Part shown: in pieces, positions 38,937-48,154 of the stretch
Numbering within the stretch: the stretch's first letter is position 1
Layout of the letters: the number at the start of each line of letters is the position of its first letter
DNA from: Verrucomicrobiaceae bacterium
GTDB taxonomy: Bacteria > Verrucomicrobiota > Verrucomicrobiia > Verrucomicrobiales > Verrucomicrobiaceae
DNA: 51,794 nt
Reading direction: 5' to 3'
Assembly (NCBI GenBank): GCA_027490195.1
Contig: JAIXYN010000029.1
Span: 1 to 51,794, forward strand
The notes under the pieces: generated by a model
Database searches by the model: none
What the model saw: the letters and a program-made list of their open reading frames with translations, nothing else
What the model was told of the DNA's origin: nothing
Translations under genes and position numbers: made by a program

Positions 38937-40382
38937 ATGACCTTCACCCTAGAGTCCTTCCACTTCCACGTGCTGCCCATGCACACGCGGTTCCCGTTCA
39001 AGTACGGCATCGCAAGCATGAACGCCCTACCGCACCTCTTCGTCACGGTGAATCTGGTCGTGGATGGCAAGGCCGTCAGCGGACTCGCCAGCGAAGGCCT
39101 GCCGCCAAAGTGGTTCACCAAGAACCCCGACACGCCCTTCGAGCTCGATCTCGCGGAGATGATCGCCGTCATTCAGAATGCCTCACGCATCGCCCGTCTC
39201 GCCGCAGAAAAACCCACCGGCTTCTTCGCGTGGTGGCAGAACTTGTACGCCGAGCAAAGCAACTGGGCGAAGGTCAAAGAAGTCCCTTCTCTGCTGGCCA
39301 ATCTCGGCGTGAGCTTGATCGAACGCGCCGTGCTCGACGGCCTGTGCAAAGCACTCGGCCAGCCCCTGCATGACGTGCTGCGCTCAGACGTACTAGGCAT
39401 TGATCTCGGAGCTGTGCGCGAAGAACTGCGCGGCATGCGCGTGGCCGACGTCATAGCCCCCACACCTCTCTCCCACATCCACGCCCGCCACACCGTCGGC
39501 CTCGGGGACCCACTCAGCGCCGCCGATGGCACCCTGGACGACGGCCTGCCCTACACGCTGGAAGAAAACATCCGCGCCTACGGCCTGCGCTATTTCAAAA
39601 TCAAAGTCTGCGGCAAACCCGAAACCGACCTGCCGCGCCTGCGCGAGATCACCCGCATCATCACCGCCAAATGCCCCTCCGGCTTCCACGCCACGCTTGA
39701 TGGCAACGAGCAGTTCTATGACCTCGCTTCCTTCCGCGAATTCTACGCCACGCTCAGCGCTGATGCCGCGCTGGCCCCGCTGTTTCAAAGCCTTCTCCTC
39801 ATCGAGCAGCCGCTGCACCGCTCCCAGGCTTTGAACGATGACGTGGCCGCGACCCTGCAATCATGGACCGAAGGCCCCGGCATGATCATTGATGAAAGCG
39901 ACGGTTCCCTCGCTGATCTCCCGCGTGCCCTCGATCTCGGCTATCGCGGCACCAGCCACAAGAACTGCAAAGGCATCGTCAAAGGCCTCGCCAATGCCGC
40001 GCTGCTCAAGAAGCGCACCACGGTCATTCGCGGTGGCCCCATCCTCAGCGGCGAAGACCTCGCCAACGTCGGCCCCGTGTCCCTTCTGCAAGACCTCAGC
40101 GTCATGGCCCTGCTCGGCATCACCCACGTCGAGCGCAACGGCCACCACTACTTCCGCGGCCTCAGCATGCACTCCCCTGCCACCCAGGAAGCCGCACTCA
40201 CCACCCATACCGGATTGTATCAGCGCCACGCCCAAGGCTTCGCGACCTTGAACATCGTAAATGGCAGGCTGGATCTTCAGAGCGTGAACGCCGCGCCCTT
40301 TGGCTGCGGCATCACTCTGAATGTGTCTCAGTTCGAGCCGCTGAATGCATGGATCAAACGCGGCGGGATGGGGGAACTGTGA
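38937..40382 (+). CDS. Enolase-superfamily (mandelate racemase/muconate lactonizing-like) enzyme
   Basis: The 481-residue protein has an N-terminal capping region with FPFKYGIASMNALPHLFV and a C-terminal barrel. The barrel shows the KxK base motif FKIKVCG (about residues 217-223). It also carries three carboxylate metal ligands, in TLDGNEQF (about 255), LLIEQPL (about 289) and MIIDESDGS (about 319). These enzymes abstract the proton next to a carboxylate; reaction types include racemisation, dehydration and cycloisomerisation. It is about 100 residues longer than classical members. SHKNCKGIVKGLANAALL and HYFRGLSMHSPATQEAAL near the end are distinctive. Substrate unknown. It starts at ATG 38937 after a short 75-base divergent spacer. 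Confidence 0.82.
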   Translation: MTFTLESFHFHVLPMHTRFPFKYGIASMNALPHLFVTVNLVVDGKAVSGLASEGLPPKWFTKNPDTPFELDLAEMIAVIQNASRIARLAAEKPTGFFAWWQNLYAEQSNWAKVKEVPSLLANLGVSLIERAVLDGLCKALGQPLHDVLRSDVLGIDLGAVREELRGMRVADVIAPTPLSHIHARHTVGLGDPLSAADGTLDDGLPYTLEENIRAYGLRYFKIKVCGKPETDLPRLREITRIITAKCPSGFHATLDGNEQFYDLASFREFYATLSADAALAPLFQSLLLIEQPLHRSQALNDDVAATLQSWTEGPGMIIDESDGSLADLPRALDLGYRGTSHKNCKGIVKGLANAALLKKRTTVIRGGPILSGEDLANVGPVSLLQDLSVMALLGITHVERNGHHYFRGLSMHSPATQEAALTTHTGLYQRHAQGFATLNIVNGRLDLQSVNAAPFGCGITLNVSQFEPLNAWIKRGGMGEL

Positions 40383-40567
40383 GGCAAAAGAGGATTAGCC
40401 GAGTCGCGAAACCAAAAAGGTTTTTTGCACAAAGCAGACTTCCAGAACACCAACCAAGTCAGCGACGTTCAAGGACATCGCCGACACCTTTCCGAAAAAG
40501 TAACCTGAGCAACCCGTCAGCATCGAAGAAATGAAGCGCGCTGTGGCTCAAGGTGCTGTCAGACAGT

Positions 40568-41470
40568 TCAAGAAAGCTGTGGCTGAGAATCGTCCCTTAT
40601 AGCTGCAGAGTCGGGGTCGGGAGACCCCGACGCCTTGACGGGGGCGCTTGCAAACACAAACCGATGAATGCCCGTGAGGTCAGGAGCGGTGCTGGCATTC
40701 AGATACCCCAGCTCCGTGCAGCGTGCTGCCACCGGCGCACCCTGATCATGCCCCACTTCCAGAGCGATGAGCGCGCCTGAGTTCAGATGCGGCAGGGCAT
40801 CATTCAGAAAGCGCTCCACGATGCGAAGTCCATCAGGCCCGCCATCGAGTGCAAGAATAGGATCGCGTTTCACTTCGACGCTGAGAGTTGGGATCTCGGC
40901 GCTGGGGATGTAGGGAAGATTGGCGACGATGACATCGAAGCTGCCAGTGATCTTTTCAAACAGATCGCTGCGCAGGAGTTTGACGTTGGCGCTGAGGCGC
41001 GAGGCATTGAGGCGGGCGAGATCGAGGGCGTCTTCGCTGATGTCTGCCAGCACCACTTCACTCAGTGGCCAGGCTTTGGACATGCTGAGTCCGATGCAGC
41101 CGGAACCAGTGGCCATGTCGAGCACACGTGCGGGCGCGATGGTGAATTTTTTGAGAACGAGTTCCACGAGCGTTTCCGTCTCAGGGCGCGGGATCAGGGC
41201 GCGGTGGTCGCTCACAAATTCATGGCCGCAGAATTCGACGGTGCCGAGCAGATGCTGCAACGGCTCCCCTTCCCCACGACGGCGCAGCAACTCGCGCAGT
41301 GTCACGAGATCCGCCTCAGGCACGGGCTCGCTGAAGCGCAGATAAAGATCAAGCCGACGGCACCCTAGGACGTGAGCGAGAAGATGCTCCATGTTCAGCC
41401 GAGCTTCGTCGATCTTGCGCTTCTCCAGGTAGGAGGTGCCAGAGCTGACGATTTCGAGAATGAGCTTCAT
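40568..41470 (-). CDS. prmC: Peptide chain release factor N5-glutamine methyltransferase
   Basis: The 300-residue SAM-dependent enzyme methylates the GGQ glutamine of RF1 and RF2. The N-terminal helical substrate domain (residues 1-85) is followed by LIPRPETETLVELVL and the SAM loop VLDMATGSGCIGLSMSK. The catalytic motif VIVANLPYIPSAEIP has NLPY instead of the commoner NPPY. A C-terminal tail of about 30 residues (from APVKASGSPDPDS) is extra. It is the last gene of the minus-strand group with the folate and 2-oxo acid dehydrogenase genes, 50 bases after the former. Confidence 0.9.
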   Translation of the reverse strand: MKLILEIVSSGTSYLEKRKIDEARLNMEHLLAHVLGCRRLDLYLRFSEPVPEADLVTLRELLRRRGEGEPLQHLLGTVEFCGHEFVSDHRALIPRPETETLVELVLKKFTIAPARVLDMATGSGCIGLSMSKAWPLSEVVLADISEDALDLARLNASRLSANVKLLRSDLFEKITGSFDVIVANLPYIPSAEIPTLSVEVKRDPILALDGGPDGLRIVERFLNDALPHLNSGALIALEVGHDQGAPVAARCTELGYLNASTAPDLTGIHRFVFASAPVKASGSPDPDSAAIRDDSQPQLS

Positions 41471-41520
41471 GGAGTGTGAAATGACGAGTGCCTAAAACAA
41501 TGCGCACTCATTCAGGACGG

Positions 41521-42087
41521 TCACGCTGGGATCAAGCCGGATTCCGTGATGATTTGATGGATGTGCTCATCGTGAAACTCGACGGTGATGTGGTCCACGA
41601 GCTGAACATTGAAGGCAACAGCGATGCGCTGGGCACGGCAGTCTGGCTGTGCAAGCAGCCTGTCATAGTAGCCACCGCCACGGCCAAGGCGTTTCCCGTC
41701 GCGAGTGAAGGCAAGGCCTGGAACGAGGATGATGTCGAGCGCAGCGATGTCGATAGGCGGGCAGTGCGGCTGCGGTTCCCAGACATTCATCTGGCCACGA
41801 TGCAGATCCTCAATCGAACGAACATGCCGTGCCTGCAGCGCCTGATGTTCGATCTGGAAGAAGCAGGTGCGGACTCCCTGCGTCAGTAAAACAGGCAGCA
41901 GATGCGCCACCAGGTCAGGCTCGTTCTTGAGCCCACCGAAGAGAGCGACGGTGACACCCACATGCCAGGTGCTGGCGAGATGCGAAAGGTGGGATGCGAT
42001 GTGTACACTGGCAGCACTGCGCGTGGCTTCATCCATGGCACGCAGGCGTTCCCGCATGGTCTGGCGCAGGGTGGTTTTGTCGTGCAT
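41521..42087 (-). CDS. 5-formyltetrahydrofolate cyclo-ligase
   Basis: The 188-residue enzyme uses ATP to turn 5-formyl-THF into 5,10-methenyl-THF. It is recognised by LRQTMRERLRAMDEATR at the start, VALFGGLKNEPDL, and the signature VPGLAFTRDGKRLGRGGGYYDRLL (read in parts), which binds folate and nucleotide. I take ATG 42087 (MHDKTTLRQTM); the open frame upstream reaches into the E2 gene and lacks family sequence. It lies 79 bases after E2 and 50 before prmC, same strand. Gene names fthC/ygfA are used in other bacteria. Confidence 0.9.
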   Translation of the reverse strand: MHDKTTLRQTMRERLRAMDEATRSAASVHIASHLSHLASTWHVGVTVALFGGLKNEPDLVAHLLPVLLTQGVRTCFFQIEHQALQARHVRSIEDLHRGQMNVWEPQPHCPPIDIAALDIILVPGLAFTRDGKRLGRGGGYYDRLLAQPDCRAQRIAVAFNVQLVDHITVEFHDEHIHQIITESGLIPA

Positions 42088-42166
42088 AGCGTTCGCGGCT
42101 GGAATGAGTGGAACGCGCGGGAGCTGGCGGATGCGCTGGCCGACAGACAGGAGTGTCTGTCGCACC

Positions 42167-43405
42167 TCAGAGCAGTTCGGGTTTCTGCAGCAGTTCGGCC
42201 ACGCGTTTGAGCAGGCGGCCAGCGCCGCCACCATCCAGCACACGGTGGTCAAAACTCAGCGTCAGCTCGGCTTCGGTGACAGGAATGAACATGTTCACCT
42301 CTTCACTCCAGTGCGGTACTTTGCTGCCAGCACCGAGGCCAAGCACGAGGTTCTGCTCCGGCAGCGGAATGGGCGTGGCCCACACGATGCCGAAGGTGCC
42401 GAAATTGGTCACGGTGGCGATGCCAGGACGCTTCACATCGTTCGGCAGGCGGCGAGCGCGGGCCTGCTCCACGAGCTTGTTATACGTGGGCACCAGTTTG
42501 ACCAGCGGGGTCTTCTCAACTTCACGCAGCGTAGGAACCATGACGCCGTCATCGACTTCCACCGCGAAGCCGATGTCGATGGCCAGCGGATGCACGATGC
42601 GATTGCCCACCAGGCGTCCGGCAAAGGCGGTGTTTTCAGCCAGCGCCAGAGCGAGGGCACGAATGACGTAGAGCGCAGGGCCGGGCTTGGGATCGGTCTT
42701 TTTGCGATGCGCAAGCATGGCATCCAGCATGATGGGACTGCCCACAGTGGCCAGCGGACGCGTCCAACTGCGGCGCATGGAGTCCGCCACGGCGATGCGC
42801 ATGGGCGAGGCAGGCGTCATGCGGTGCTGCTCCAGCGCACGCAGGAAGGCCTCAAAATCTTCGACGGTCACACGACCACCCGCGCCCGTGCCGGGAACAC
42901 CCGCGAGGTCTGACGCATTCAGTCCCAGCTCCAGCATGCGGGCACGCATGCGTGGGGAAATGTAGCTCGCGCCGGTGGCACCCGCAGGAACGGGCAGGCC
43001 ACCCACGACAGGCTCAACAGTGGGCTGGCGTGTGGAGATGACGTCGTTGTCGCTGATCTTGAAATGCAGGTTTTCGACTTCCTCAGTGCCTGCGCGGTCA
43101 GCACTTGGGGCAGAGCTCGCAGGCTGCGGCTCATCGACAAGACCAAGCGACTGGGCGTTTTCCAAGGTGATCTCAAAAGCAGCGAGCGTGGAGCCGACGG
43201 CGTAGCTGGTCTGCGTGGTGGCCACGATCTGGCCAATGGTGCCGGCGCATGGCGCAGTGACGGCCATCGTGGCCTTGTTCGTCTCGACTTCAAAGAGATC
43301 ACAGCCAGCCTCAACCACACGACCTGGCTCGACCAAAATGCGAATGATGGTGGCTTCGGCGATGGACTCGCCAAGCTGGGGCATCAAGATGGGGATGGTG
43401 CGCAT
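42167..43405 (-). CDS. 2-oxo acid dehydrogenase E2 (dihydrolipoyl acyltransferase)
   Basis: The 412-residue core protein of a 2-oxo acid dehydrogenase complex has one lipoyl domain (residues 1-80) with the lipoyl-lysine in VETNKATMAV. A Pro/Ala linker and a peripheral-subunit-binding domain (ISPRMRARMLELGLNASDL, GTGAGGRVTVEDFE, about 148-190) follow. The catalytic acyltransferase domain ends with FDHRVLDGGGAGRLL, where His and Asp of HRVLDG are the active-site pair. GIATVTNFGTFGI is the typical trimer-core segment. The motif set does not separate pyruvate from branched-chain substrates. It follows E1beta by 30 bases. Confidence 0.92.
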   Translation of the reverse strand: MRTIPILMPQLGESIAEATIIRILVEPGRVVEAGCDLFEVETNKATMAVTAPCAGTIGQIVATTQTSYAVGSTLAAFEITLENAQSLGLVDEPQPASSAPSADRAGTEEVENLHFKISDNDVISTRQPTVEPVVGGLPVPAGATGASYISPRMRARMLELGLNASDLAGVPGTGAGGRVTVEDFEAFLRALEQHRMTPASPMRIAVADSMRRSWTRPLATVGSPIMLDAMLAHRKKTDPKPGPALYVIRALALALAENTAFAGRLVGNRIVHPLAIDIGFAVEVDDGVMVPTLREVEKTPLVKLVPTYNKLVEQARARRLPNDVKRPGIATVTNFGTFGIVWATPIPLPEQNLVLGLGAGSKVPHWSEEVNMFIPVTEAELTLSFDHRVLDGGGAGRLLKRVAELLQKPELL

Positions 43406-43435
43406 GACTGGATGCTGAAAACGGGAATGCAGAGT

Positions 43436-44401
43436 TTAATTACGCAGCAAACGGCGGAGCGCAGCAGCGATGGTGGAGGTGGTAGGGCGATGCGACTTCC
43501 AGAGATTCGGATGATAGGGGATCGGCGTGTCCTTGGAGTTCAGCCGCATCGGCGGTGCATCCAGCAGATGAAAGCCATCCGTGGTGACTCGGGCAATGAT
43601 TTCCGCCGTGACCCCGCCCCAAGGGAAGGCTTCGCCGAGAGCGAGCAGACGCCCGGTGCGGGCGACGGAGGCCAGAATCGTGTCTGTGTCCATGGGCTTC
43701 ACGGAGCGGAGATCGACGACTTCGATTTGATAACCATCAAGCTGCAGCTCCTCTGCGGCACGCAGGGCTTCATGCACCATGGCGCTGTAAGTCACGATGG
43801 TGGCGTGGCGGCCCGGGCGGGCGATGCGCGCCTTGCCGATGGGCAGCTCGCGGTCGCCGATCTGATCGGCCTTCAGGTGGTAGTAGAGAAACTTGTGCTC
43901 GCAGAAGATGACGGGGTCATTCAGCTTCACGCTGTCCAGCAGCATCCAGTAGGCATCTTCCACCGTGGCAGGCGTGACGATGACGAGGCCGGGATAGTGC
44001 GCGTAGATGGCCTCCATCGACTGGCTATGAAACGGACCACTTCCCGCCGTGCCGCCGGAGGGCAGGCGGATGGTGATGGGGCACGGCACGTTTGTGCGCC
44101 AGAAGAGTGTGGCCGCCTGATTGACGATCTGATTGAACCCGATGGAGGAGAAATCCGCGAACTGCATCTCAATGATGGGCCGCGCGCCCTCCACGGCCGC
44201 ACCGATGGCCATGCCCACCATCGCGTCTTCGCTGATGGGGGCGTCGAAAACACGGTTGGGAAATTCCTTGCTGAGGTTCTTCGTGGCCTTGAACGCACCG
44301 CCGAAGGTGGCGATGTCCTGACCGTAAAGGAAGACGGAGGGATCTTCCCGCAGGGCCTCGTATTGGGCCTCTCGAATGGCTTCGAGGTAGGTGATGCTCA
44401 T
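43436..44401 (-). CDS. 2-oxo acid dehydrogenase E1 component, beta subunit
   Basis: The 321-residue subunit pairs with E1alpha to decarboxylate the 2-oxo acid on thiamine diphosphate. It shows MSITYLEAIREAQYEAL, DIATFGGAFKATKNL, FDAPISEDAMVGMAIGAAV, IIEMQFADFSSIGFNQI, and RLPSGGTAGSGPFHSQSMEA, the substrate/TPP-side loop. The transketolase C-terminal domain (GRHATIVTYSAMVHEAL, VVDLRSVKPMDTDTI) completes it. Its start overlaps the stop of E1alpha by four bases, so the subunits are translationally coupled. Pyruvate (pdhB) or branched-chain (bkdB-like) specificity is undecided. Confidence 0.93.
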   Translation of the reverse strand: MSITYLEAIREAQYEALREDPSVFLYGQDIATFGGAFKATKNLSKEFPNRVFDAPISEDAMVGMAIGAAVEGARPIIEMQFADFSSIGFNQIVNQAATLFWRTNVPCPITIRLPSGGTAGSGPFHSQSMEAIYAHYPGLVIVTPATVEDAYWMLLDSVKLNDPVIFCEHKFLYYHLKADQIGDRELPIGKARIARPGRHATIVTYSAMVHEALRAAEELQLDGYQIEVVDLRSVKPMDTDTILASVARTGRLLALGEAFPWGGVTAEIIARVTTDGFHLLDAPPMRLNSKDTPIPYHPNLWKSHRPTTSTIAAALRRLLRN

Positions 44402-45444
44402 GCTTCGTGCTGTCCCTCCACCAGCTCAGCGCAGGACAGGGCCTGCCAGTTTTCTTTGAAGGGATCAGGAGCGGGTTCTTTGGACACTTTGGAAACGGTT
44501 TGGTCAACGTTACGGCGCACCTCTTCGTTGAGCTCGCGCAGATCAGCGGAAGACATCCAGCCGCGATCACGGGCGAAATCTTCAGCCACCTGCAGGCAGT
44601 CCCGCGCGGAGGGGCCCTGCCGCTTGGTATCAGGAATGTAGGAGGCGTCATCGTGCTCGCCATGCCCGGCCAGACGCAGCAGCGTGCCCACGATCATCTG
44701 CGGTCCACCGCCTGCGCGCGCCCTAGCTGTCGCAGCCCGGAAGGCCTTCAGACAGGAGGCGAGATCCGTGGCGTCCACCGTCACACCTTCGATGCCGTAA
44801 CCCGCCGCGCGGTCCACCAGATTCTCACAGGCATACTGGCGGGTGTTGGGCGTGGAGTAGGCGTATTGATTGTTCGCGATGCTCACGATGATGGGCAGCT
44901 TTTCCACCGCCGCCATGTTCAGGCCTTCATGGAAGGCACCCGTGGACGTACCGCCATCGCCAATGCTGGTGGCACCGATGCTGTCGGCCAAAGTACCCGC
45001 GAGACGCCGGGCGAAGAGCCCCCCGGCCACCACCGAAAGCAAGCTGCCCAGGTGGCTGATCATCGCCATGTGCCCTTCTTTCGGACGCCCACGGTGAATG
45101 TTGCCATCCCGGCCACGCATGGGGCCGGTGACCGCCCCCAGGTAGGTGCGCACGGTATCAATGATCGGCTCGCCAAAGGCAATGCGGCCCGCTTGGTCAC
45201 GGATCAGCGGGCCGTAGATGTCTTTGCCCTTTCGCAACTGCACGCCAAGCGCGGCACTGAAAGCCTCCTGGCCTTTGCCAAGATAGACCCCGCCGACGAT
45301 ACGACCGCCCGCCCGATAGAGCGAACCAAGCTTTTCTTCCAACACCCGGGACAGCAACATGTGCTGGTAGGTGAGGAGAAATTGATCGCGAAAATCGGCT
45401 GTCAGGTCGGTTTCGACGCAGTTTATCGGTGAAGCAAGAGCCAC
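44398..45444 (-). CDS. 2-oxo acid dehydrogenase E1 component, alpha subunit
   Basis: The 348-residue subunit carries the thiamine-diphosphate motif GDGGTSTGAFHEGLNMAAVE (about residues 177-196, GDG...N type) and IANNQYAYSTPNT. The phosphorylation-loop-like region near LRLAGHGEHDDASYI is also present. The N-terminus DQFLLTYQHMLLSRVLEEKL is typical of the family. It is the first gene of a five-gene minus-strand run E1alpha, E1beta, E2, 5-formyl-THF cyclo-ligase, prmC. No E3 (lipoamide dehydrogenase) gene is in the window. An AT-rich spacer upstream separates it from a divergent gene. Confidence 0.92.
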   Translation of the reverse strand: MALASPINCVETDLTADFRDQFLLTYQHMLLSRVLEEKLGSLYRAGGRIVGGVYLGKGQEAFSAALGVQLRKGKDIYGPLIRDQAGRIAFGEPIIDTVRTYLGAVTGPMRGRDGNIHRGRPKEGHMAMISHLGSLLSVVAGGLFARRLAGTLADSIGATSIGDGGTSTGAFHEGLNMAAVEKLPIIVSIANNQYAYSTPNTRQYACENLVDRAAGYGIEGVTVDATDLASCLKAFRAATARARAGGGPQMIVGTLLRLAGHGEHDDASYIPDTKRQGPSARDCLQVAEDFARDRGWMSSADLRELNEEVRRNVDQTVSKVSKEPAPDPFKENWQALSCAELVEGQHEA

Positions 45445-45609
45445 GAGTTACATTTGGTATCAAGCGCAACAGTTTCGTCAATAGCGTCGCGGCAAGGAAT
45501 CCGCTACTTTCACAGAAATATAAACGCATGTGGCATCCGTCCAGCTTTCCCGTGTCAGCGAGTTTTTAAGATTTTTAGTGACAAAAGATAAGCGATTGAA
45601 TAAAATCCT

Positions 45610-45635
45610 TTGAAATTTAAATAATCCAGTATAAT
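45610..45635 (+). promoter_or_regulatory. Candidate -10 region before the 186-aa hypothetical
   Basis: A perfect TATAAT lies at 45630-45635, 34 bases upstream of ATG 45669. TTGAAA at 45610-45615 is only 14 bases away, shorter than ideal, so the -35 is uncertain. The whole spacer 45445-45668 is AT-rich and must also hold the promoter of the divergent dehydrogenase operon. Confidence 0.35.
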
Positions 45636-45668
45636 TTTCATAAACTTATCCTAATTTTTTAGAATTCC

Positions 45669-46229
45669 ATGGAATCACTCATCGCCACTGCTGCTGCTGA
45701 TCCCGCTTTTGCAGGATTCCAGCTTCAAAGCTACGGAAGCTTGGTGCTCCCGGATCATCCCATCCGCTTTGGTTTCCAGGTGGACATCGTTCCTGAGAAC
45801 TGCCCTACCAGCATTCTCTTTGGCCTCGTCAGCCGGGACCCTGCCAACGGTGGGCACGCCAAGTCCAAGGGCTTTGCCGTGCGTGTGGACCTGGAAATGC
45901 GCGAAGTCTGGGATGCCCTGAACAGCAGTGGTCTCGTCGGCTGGGTGGAGCACCCCAAGGGACTCGCAGGTTTTACCGATGAAGAGCCCCTCCTCCTTGG
46001 CTGGGAGATCGAGTATCACGGCCAGGCCTTGATTCCCAAGCTCATCGTGGCGGATCAGCAGTGGCTTTATCCGGCCATCCAGTGCCCCCACCCCATCGTC
46101 ATGGAGACCTTGATCGGCTGGCAGGGCGACTGGGAGCACGACCCAAGGGCCACATTCCTTCACCCGGCACTCTGGCGCGAGCAGCTCCCCATGCACTCCA
46201 CGCAGCAGCCCGAGGCCATCGCCGCTTAG
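45669..46229 (+). CDS. Hypothetical protein, 186 aa
   Basis: A soluble, mildly acidic protein without signal peptide or membrane span. It is rich in Trp, His and Pro in its second half (LLGWEIEYHGQALIP, QCPHPIVMETLIGWQGDWEHDP). Codon use resembles the neighbouring housekeeping genes and a TATAAT box precedes it, which supports a real gene. No motif links it to a family known to me. The next gene, hldD, starts 91 bases later on the same strand. Confidence 0.7.
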   Translation: MESLIATAAADPAFAGFQLQSYGSLVLPDHPIRFGFQVDIVPENCPTSILFGLVSRDPANGGHAKSKGFAVRVDLEMREVWDALNSSGLVGWVEHPKGLAGFTDEEPLLLGWEIEYHGQALIPKLIVADQQWLYPAIQCPHPIVMETLIGWQGDWEHDPRATFLHPALWREQLPMHSTQQPEAIAA

Positions 46230-46320
46230 GCCGTTCATGTTCCAAGGCATCTCTCGGAGTACCGGGCAATCTCAAGCTCCGGCTTGAATCCCGCGGCTTT
46301 TCCCGTTACCAGACGGGCAC

Positions 46321-47331
46321 ATGAAAAACACGGAAAGTCGCATCCTCATCACCGGCGGAGCCGGATTCATCGGCAGCGCCCTCGTCTGGGAGCTCAACCG
46401 CCGGGGCTGCGAAAACATCGTCGTCTGCGACCGCCTCAGCACCGACGAGAAATGGAAGAACCTCGTCCCTCTCAAATTTGCCGACTACATCGACGGCAAC
46501 GACCTCCTGCAGGCCGTGCAGCACAGCCCTGGCAAGCTCGGGCATTTTGACCACGTCCTCCACCTCGGTGCCTGCTCCGCCACCACCGAGCGCGACGCCG
46601 ACTACCTGATGCGGAACAACTACGAGTTCACCAAGCAGCTCTGCCAGTGGTCGCTCGCCAATCAGACCCGCTTTGTGTACGCCTCCTCCGCCGCCACCTA
46701 CGGAGACGGCGCCCACGGCATGGACGACCAGATGCCCGACATCCACGCCCTGCGCCCGCTGAACATGTACGGCTACTCGAAGCACCTCTTCGACCTCCAC
46801 GCCCGGCGCGAAGGCTGGCTGCCCAGCATCGTCGGCCTCAAGTACTTCAACGTCTATGGCCCCAACGAAGACCACAAGGCCGACATGCGCAGCCTCGTGC
46901 ACAAAGCCTGCGGCCAGATCCTCGCCACCGGTAAAGTTCAGCTCTTCAAATCCCACCGCCCCGACTACAAAGACGGCGAGCAGATGCGCGACTTCCTCTA
47001 CGTGAAGGACGCCATCCGCATGACACTCCACCTCGCCGAAACCCCAGCCGCCGGCGGCCTCTTCAACCTCGGCTCCGGTGCCGCCCACACCTGGGTCGAA
47101 CTCGCCACCGCCATCTTCACCGCCCTCGGCAAGGAACCCAACATCGAGTTCATCGACATGCCCGAGCACCTGCAGTCCAAGTACCAATACTACACCTGCG
47201 CCGACATCACCAAACTGCGTGCCTCAGGGTTCACCACCGAAATCACCCCGCTGGCCGAGGCTGTGAGAGATTACGTGCAGGGCTACCTCGTGCCGGACAA
47301 GCGGCTGGGGGATGAGGTGGTGGCTGGGTGA
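46321..47331 (+). CDS. hldD: ADP-L-glycero-D-manno-heptose 6-epimerase
   Basis: The 336-residue short-chain dehydrogenase/epimerase makes the L-glycero heptose donor of lipopolysaccharide inner core. It has the NADP-binding ILITGGAGFIGSALVWELN (residues 7-25) and the heptose-epimerase stretch CDRLSTDEKWKNL. HLGACSATTERDADYLMRNNY (in parts), the YGYSKHLFD catalytic Tyr/Lys and LKYFNVYGPNEDHKADMRS are also characteristic. Length is standard. Presence of this gene argues for heptose-containing LPS and so for an outer membrane. Confidence 0.93.
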   Translation: MKNTESRILITGGAGFIGSALVWELNRRGCENIVVCDRLSTDEKWKNLVPLKFADYIDGNDLLQAVQHSPGKLGHFDHVLHLGACSATTERDADYLMRNNYEFTKQLCQWSLANQTRFVYASSAATYGDGAHGMDDQMPDIHALRPLNMYGYSKHLFDLHARREGWLPSIVGLKYFNVYGPNEDHKADMRSLVHKACGQILATGKVQLFKSHRPDYKDGEQMRDFLYVKDAIRMTLHLAETPAAGGLFNLGSGAAHTWVELATAIFTALGKEPNIEFIDMPEHLQSKYQYYTCADITKLRASGFTTEITPLAEAVRDYVQGYLVPDKRLGDEVVAG

Positions 47332-47449
47332 AGTGGATCTACGACCAAGCTAAACAACGAGCATGTTTGGCAGGCCCGTAAATGTTGGACGAAAAGGCGA
47401 CTGCGGAAGCATGTATCGTGACGCAGAGAGCTGTTCACTCCAGCACATG

Positions 47450-48073
47450 CTAAGCCTTTAGTCCTTCCAAGCATTGCTCGTATCGTTTCATTGCTGTATC
47501 GAACCCATTCTTAATATCATCGTGAAAGCGGCCCGGCCACGGTGCACCGGGTAAAAACGAGGTGTCAACTTTGCATTGCTGAAATAATTCTCGTTGATCG
47601 CGTTCCTGCAGCGCGTGTTTCAAGTAAGCGTAAAAGCTCTTTGGCATTTCAGCTCCTTCAATGAGATATAACTTAGTTTTGATTATCTGACGGATTTCGT
47701 CGTGAATGGAAATGAAGTAGGTGTTCTGGTAATACTGCTCGACCCTAGCAGCCTTATCTTCCGGCAAGCGTGGGATAATTTCAGATTTTGTGTGGTTACA
47801 GACGTACAGTTGGTGGACCATGTTCCACAGAGGACCATAAAACTCTTCTATTTGGCGTTCGTAATGCCGCAGAAGTTTTTCGAGCTTGCGCGTTCGGTCT
47901 TCTCTGATTCGCACCAATTCGGCGCTGAAAGCGCCGATCTTTTGGTCATACTCAAACTTAATTGCACTTGTTAGACGCTGGGAAATCCAACTCCGAAGCA
48001 ACCAAGCGGCTGCGCTTAACAGCGCCGCACTTACGGCTGCAGAGGATAGGATTGTAGTTATGTAGTCGCTCAT
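47450..48073 (-). CDS. Membrane-anchored hypothetical protein, 207 aa
   Basis: One N-terminal membrane span (TTILSSAAVSAALLSAAAWLL) is followed by a basic stop-transfer and a soluble helical domain. That domain has a charged coiled region (KIGAFSAELVRIREDRTRKLEKLLRHYERQIEEFYGPL, in parts) and a distinct end, FLPGAPWPGRFHDDIKNGFDTAMKRYEQCL. The gene is AT-richer than hldD and trpA on either side and oriented against both, consistent with acquisition. I do not recognise a characterised family. Confidence 0.75.
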   Translation of the reverse strand: MSDYITTILSSAAVSAALLSAAAWLLRSWISQRLTSAIKFEYDQKIGAFSAELVRIREDRTRKLEKLLRHYERQIEEFYGPLWNMVHQLYVCNHTKSEIIPRLPEDKAARVEQYYQNTYFISIHDEIRQIIKTKLYLIEGAEMPKSFYAYLKHALQERDQRELFQQCKVDTSFLPGAPWPGRFHDDIKNGFDTAMKRYEQCLEGLKA

Positions 48074-48154
48074 AGGTGTGGATTTGAGTGGCCTAATTTC
48101 CCAAAGTCAGCCACCGTGCCGAGCGGCGCAAGATGAACTTTATCCAAGAACACC

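Noticed and set aside
40383..40567. Short peptides between the enolase-superfamily gene and prmC, such as a 23-codon frame at about 40531-40602
   Set aside because: They are too short, the longer one runs into prmC, and no motif is seen. It could be gene debris, but I cannot support a feature.
43064..45432. Long plus-strand frames antisense to the 2-oxo acid dehydrogenase genes
   Set aside because: All three minus-strand genes carry complete catalytic motifs; the plus-strand frames are shadows.
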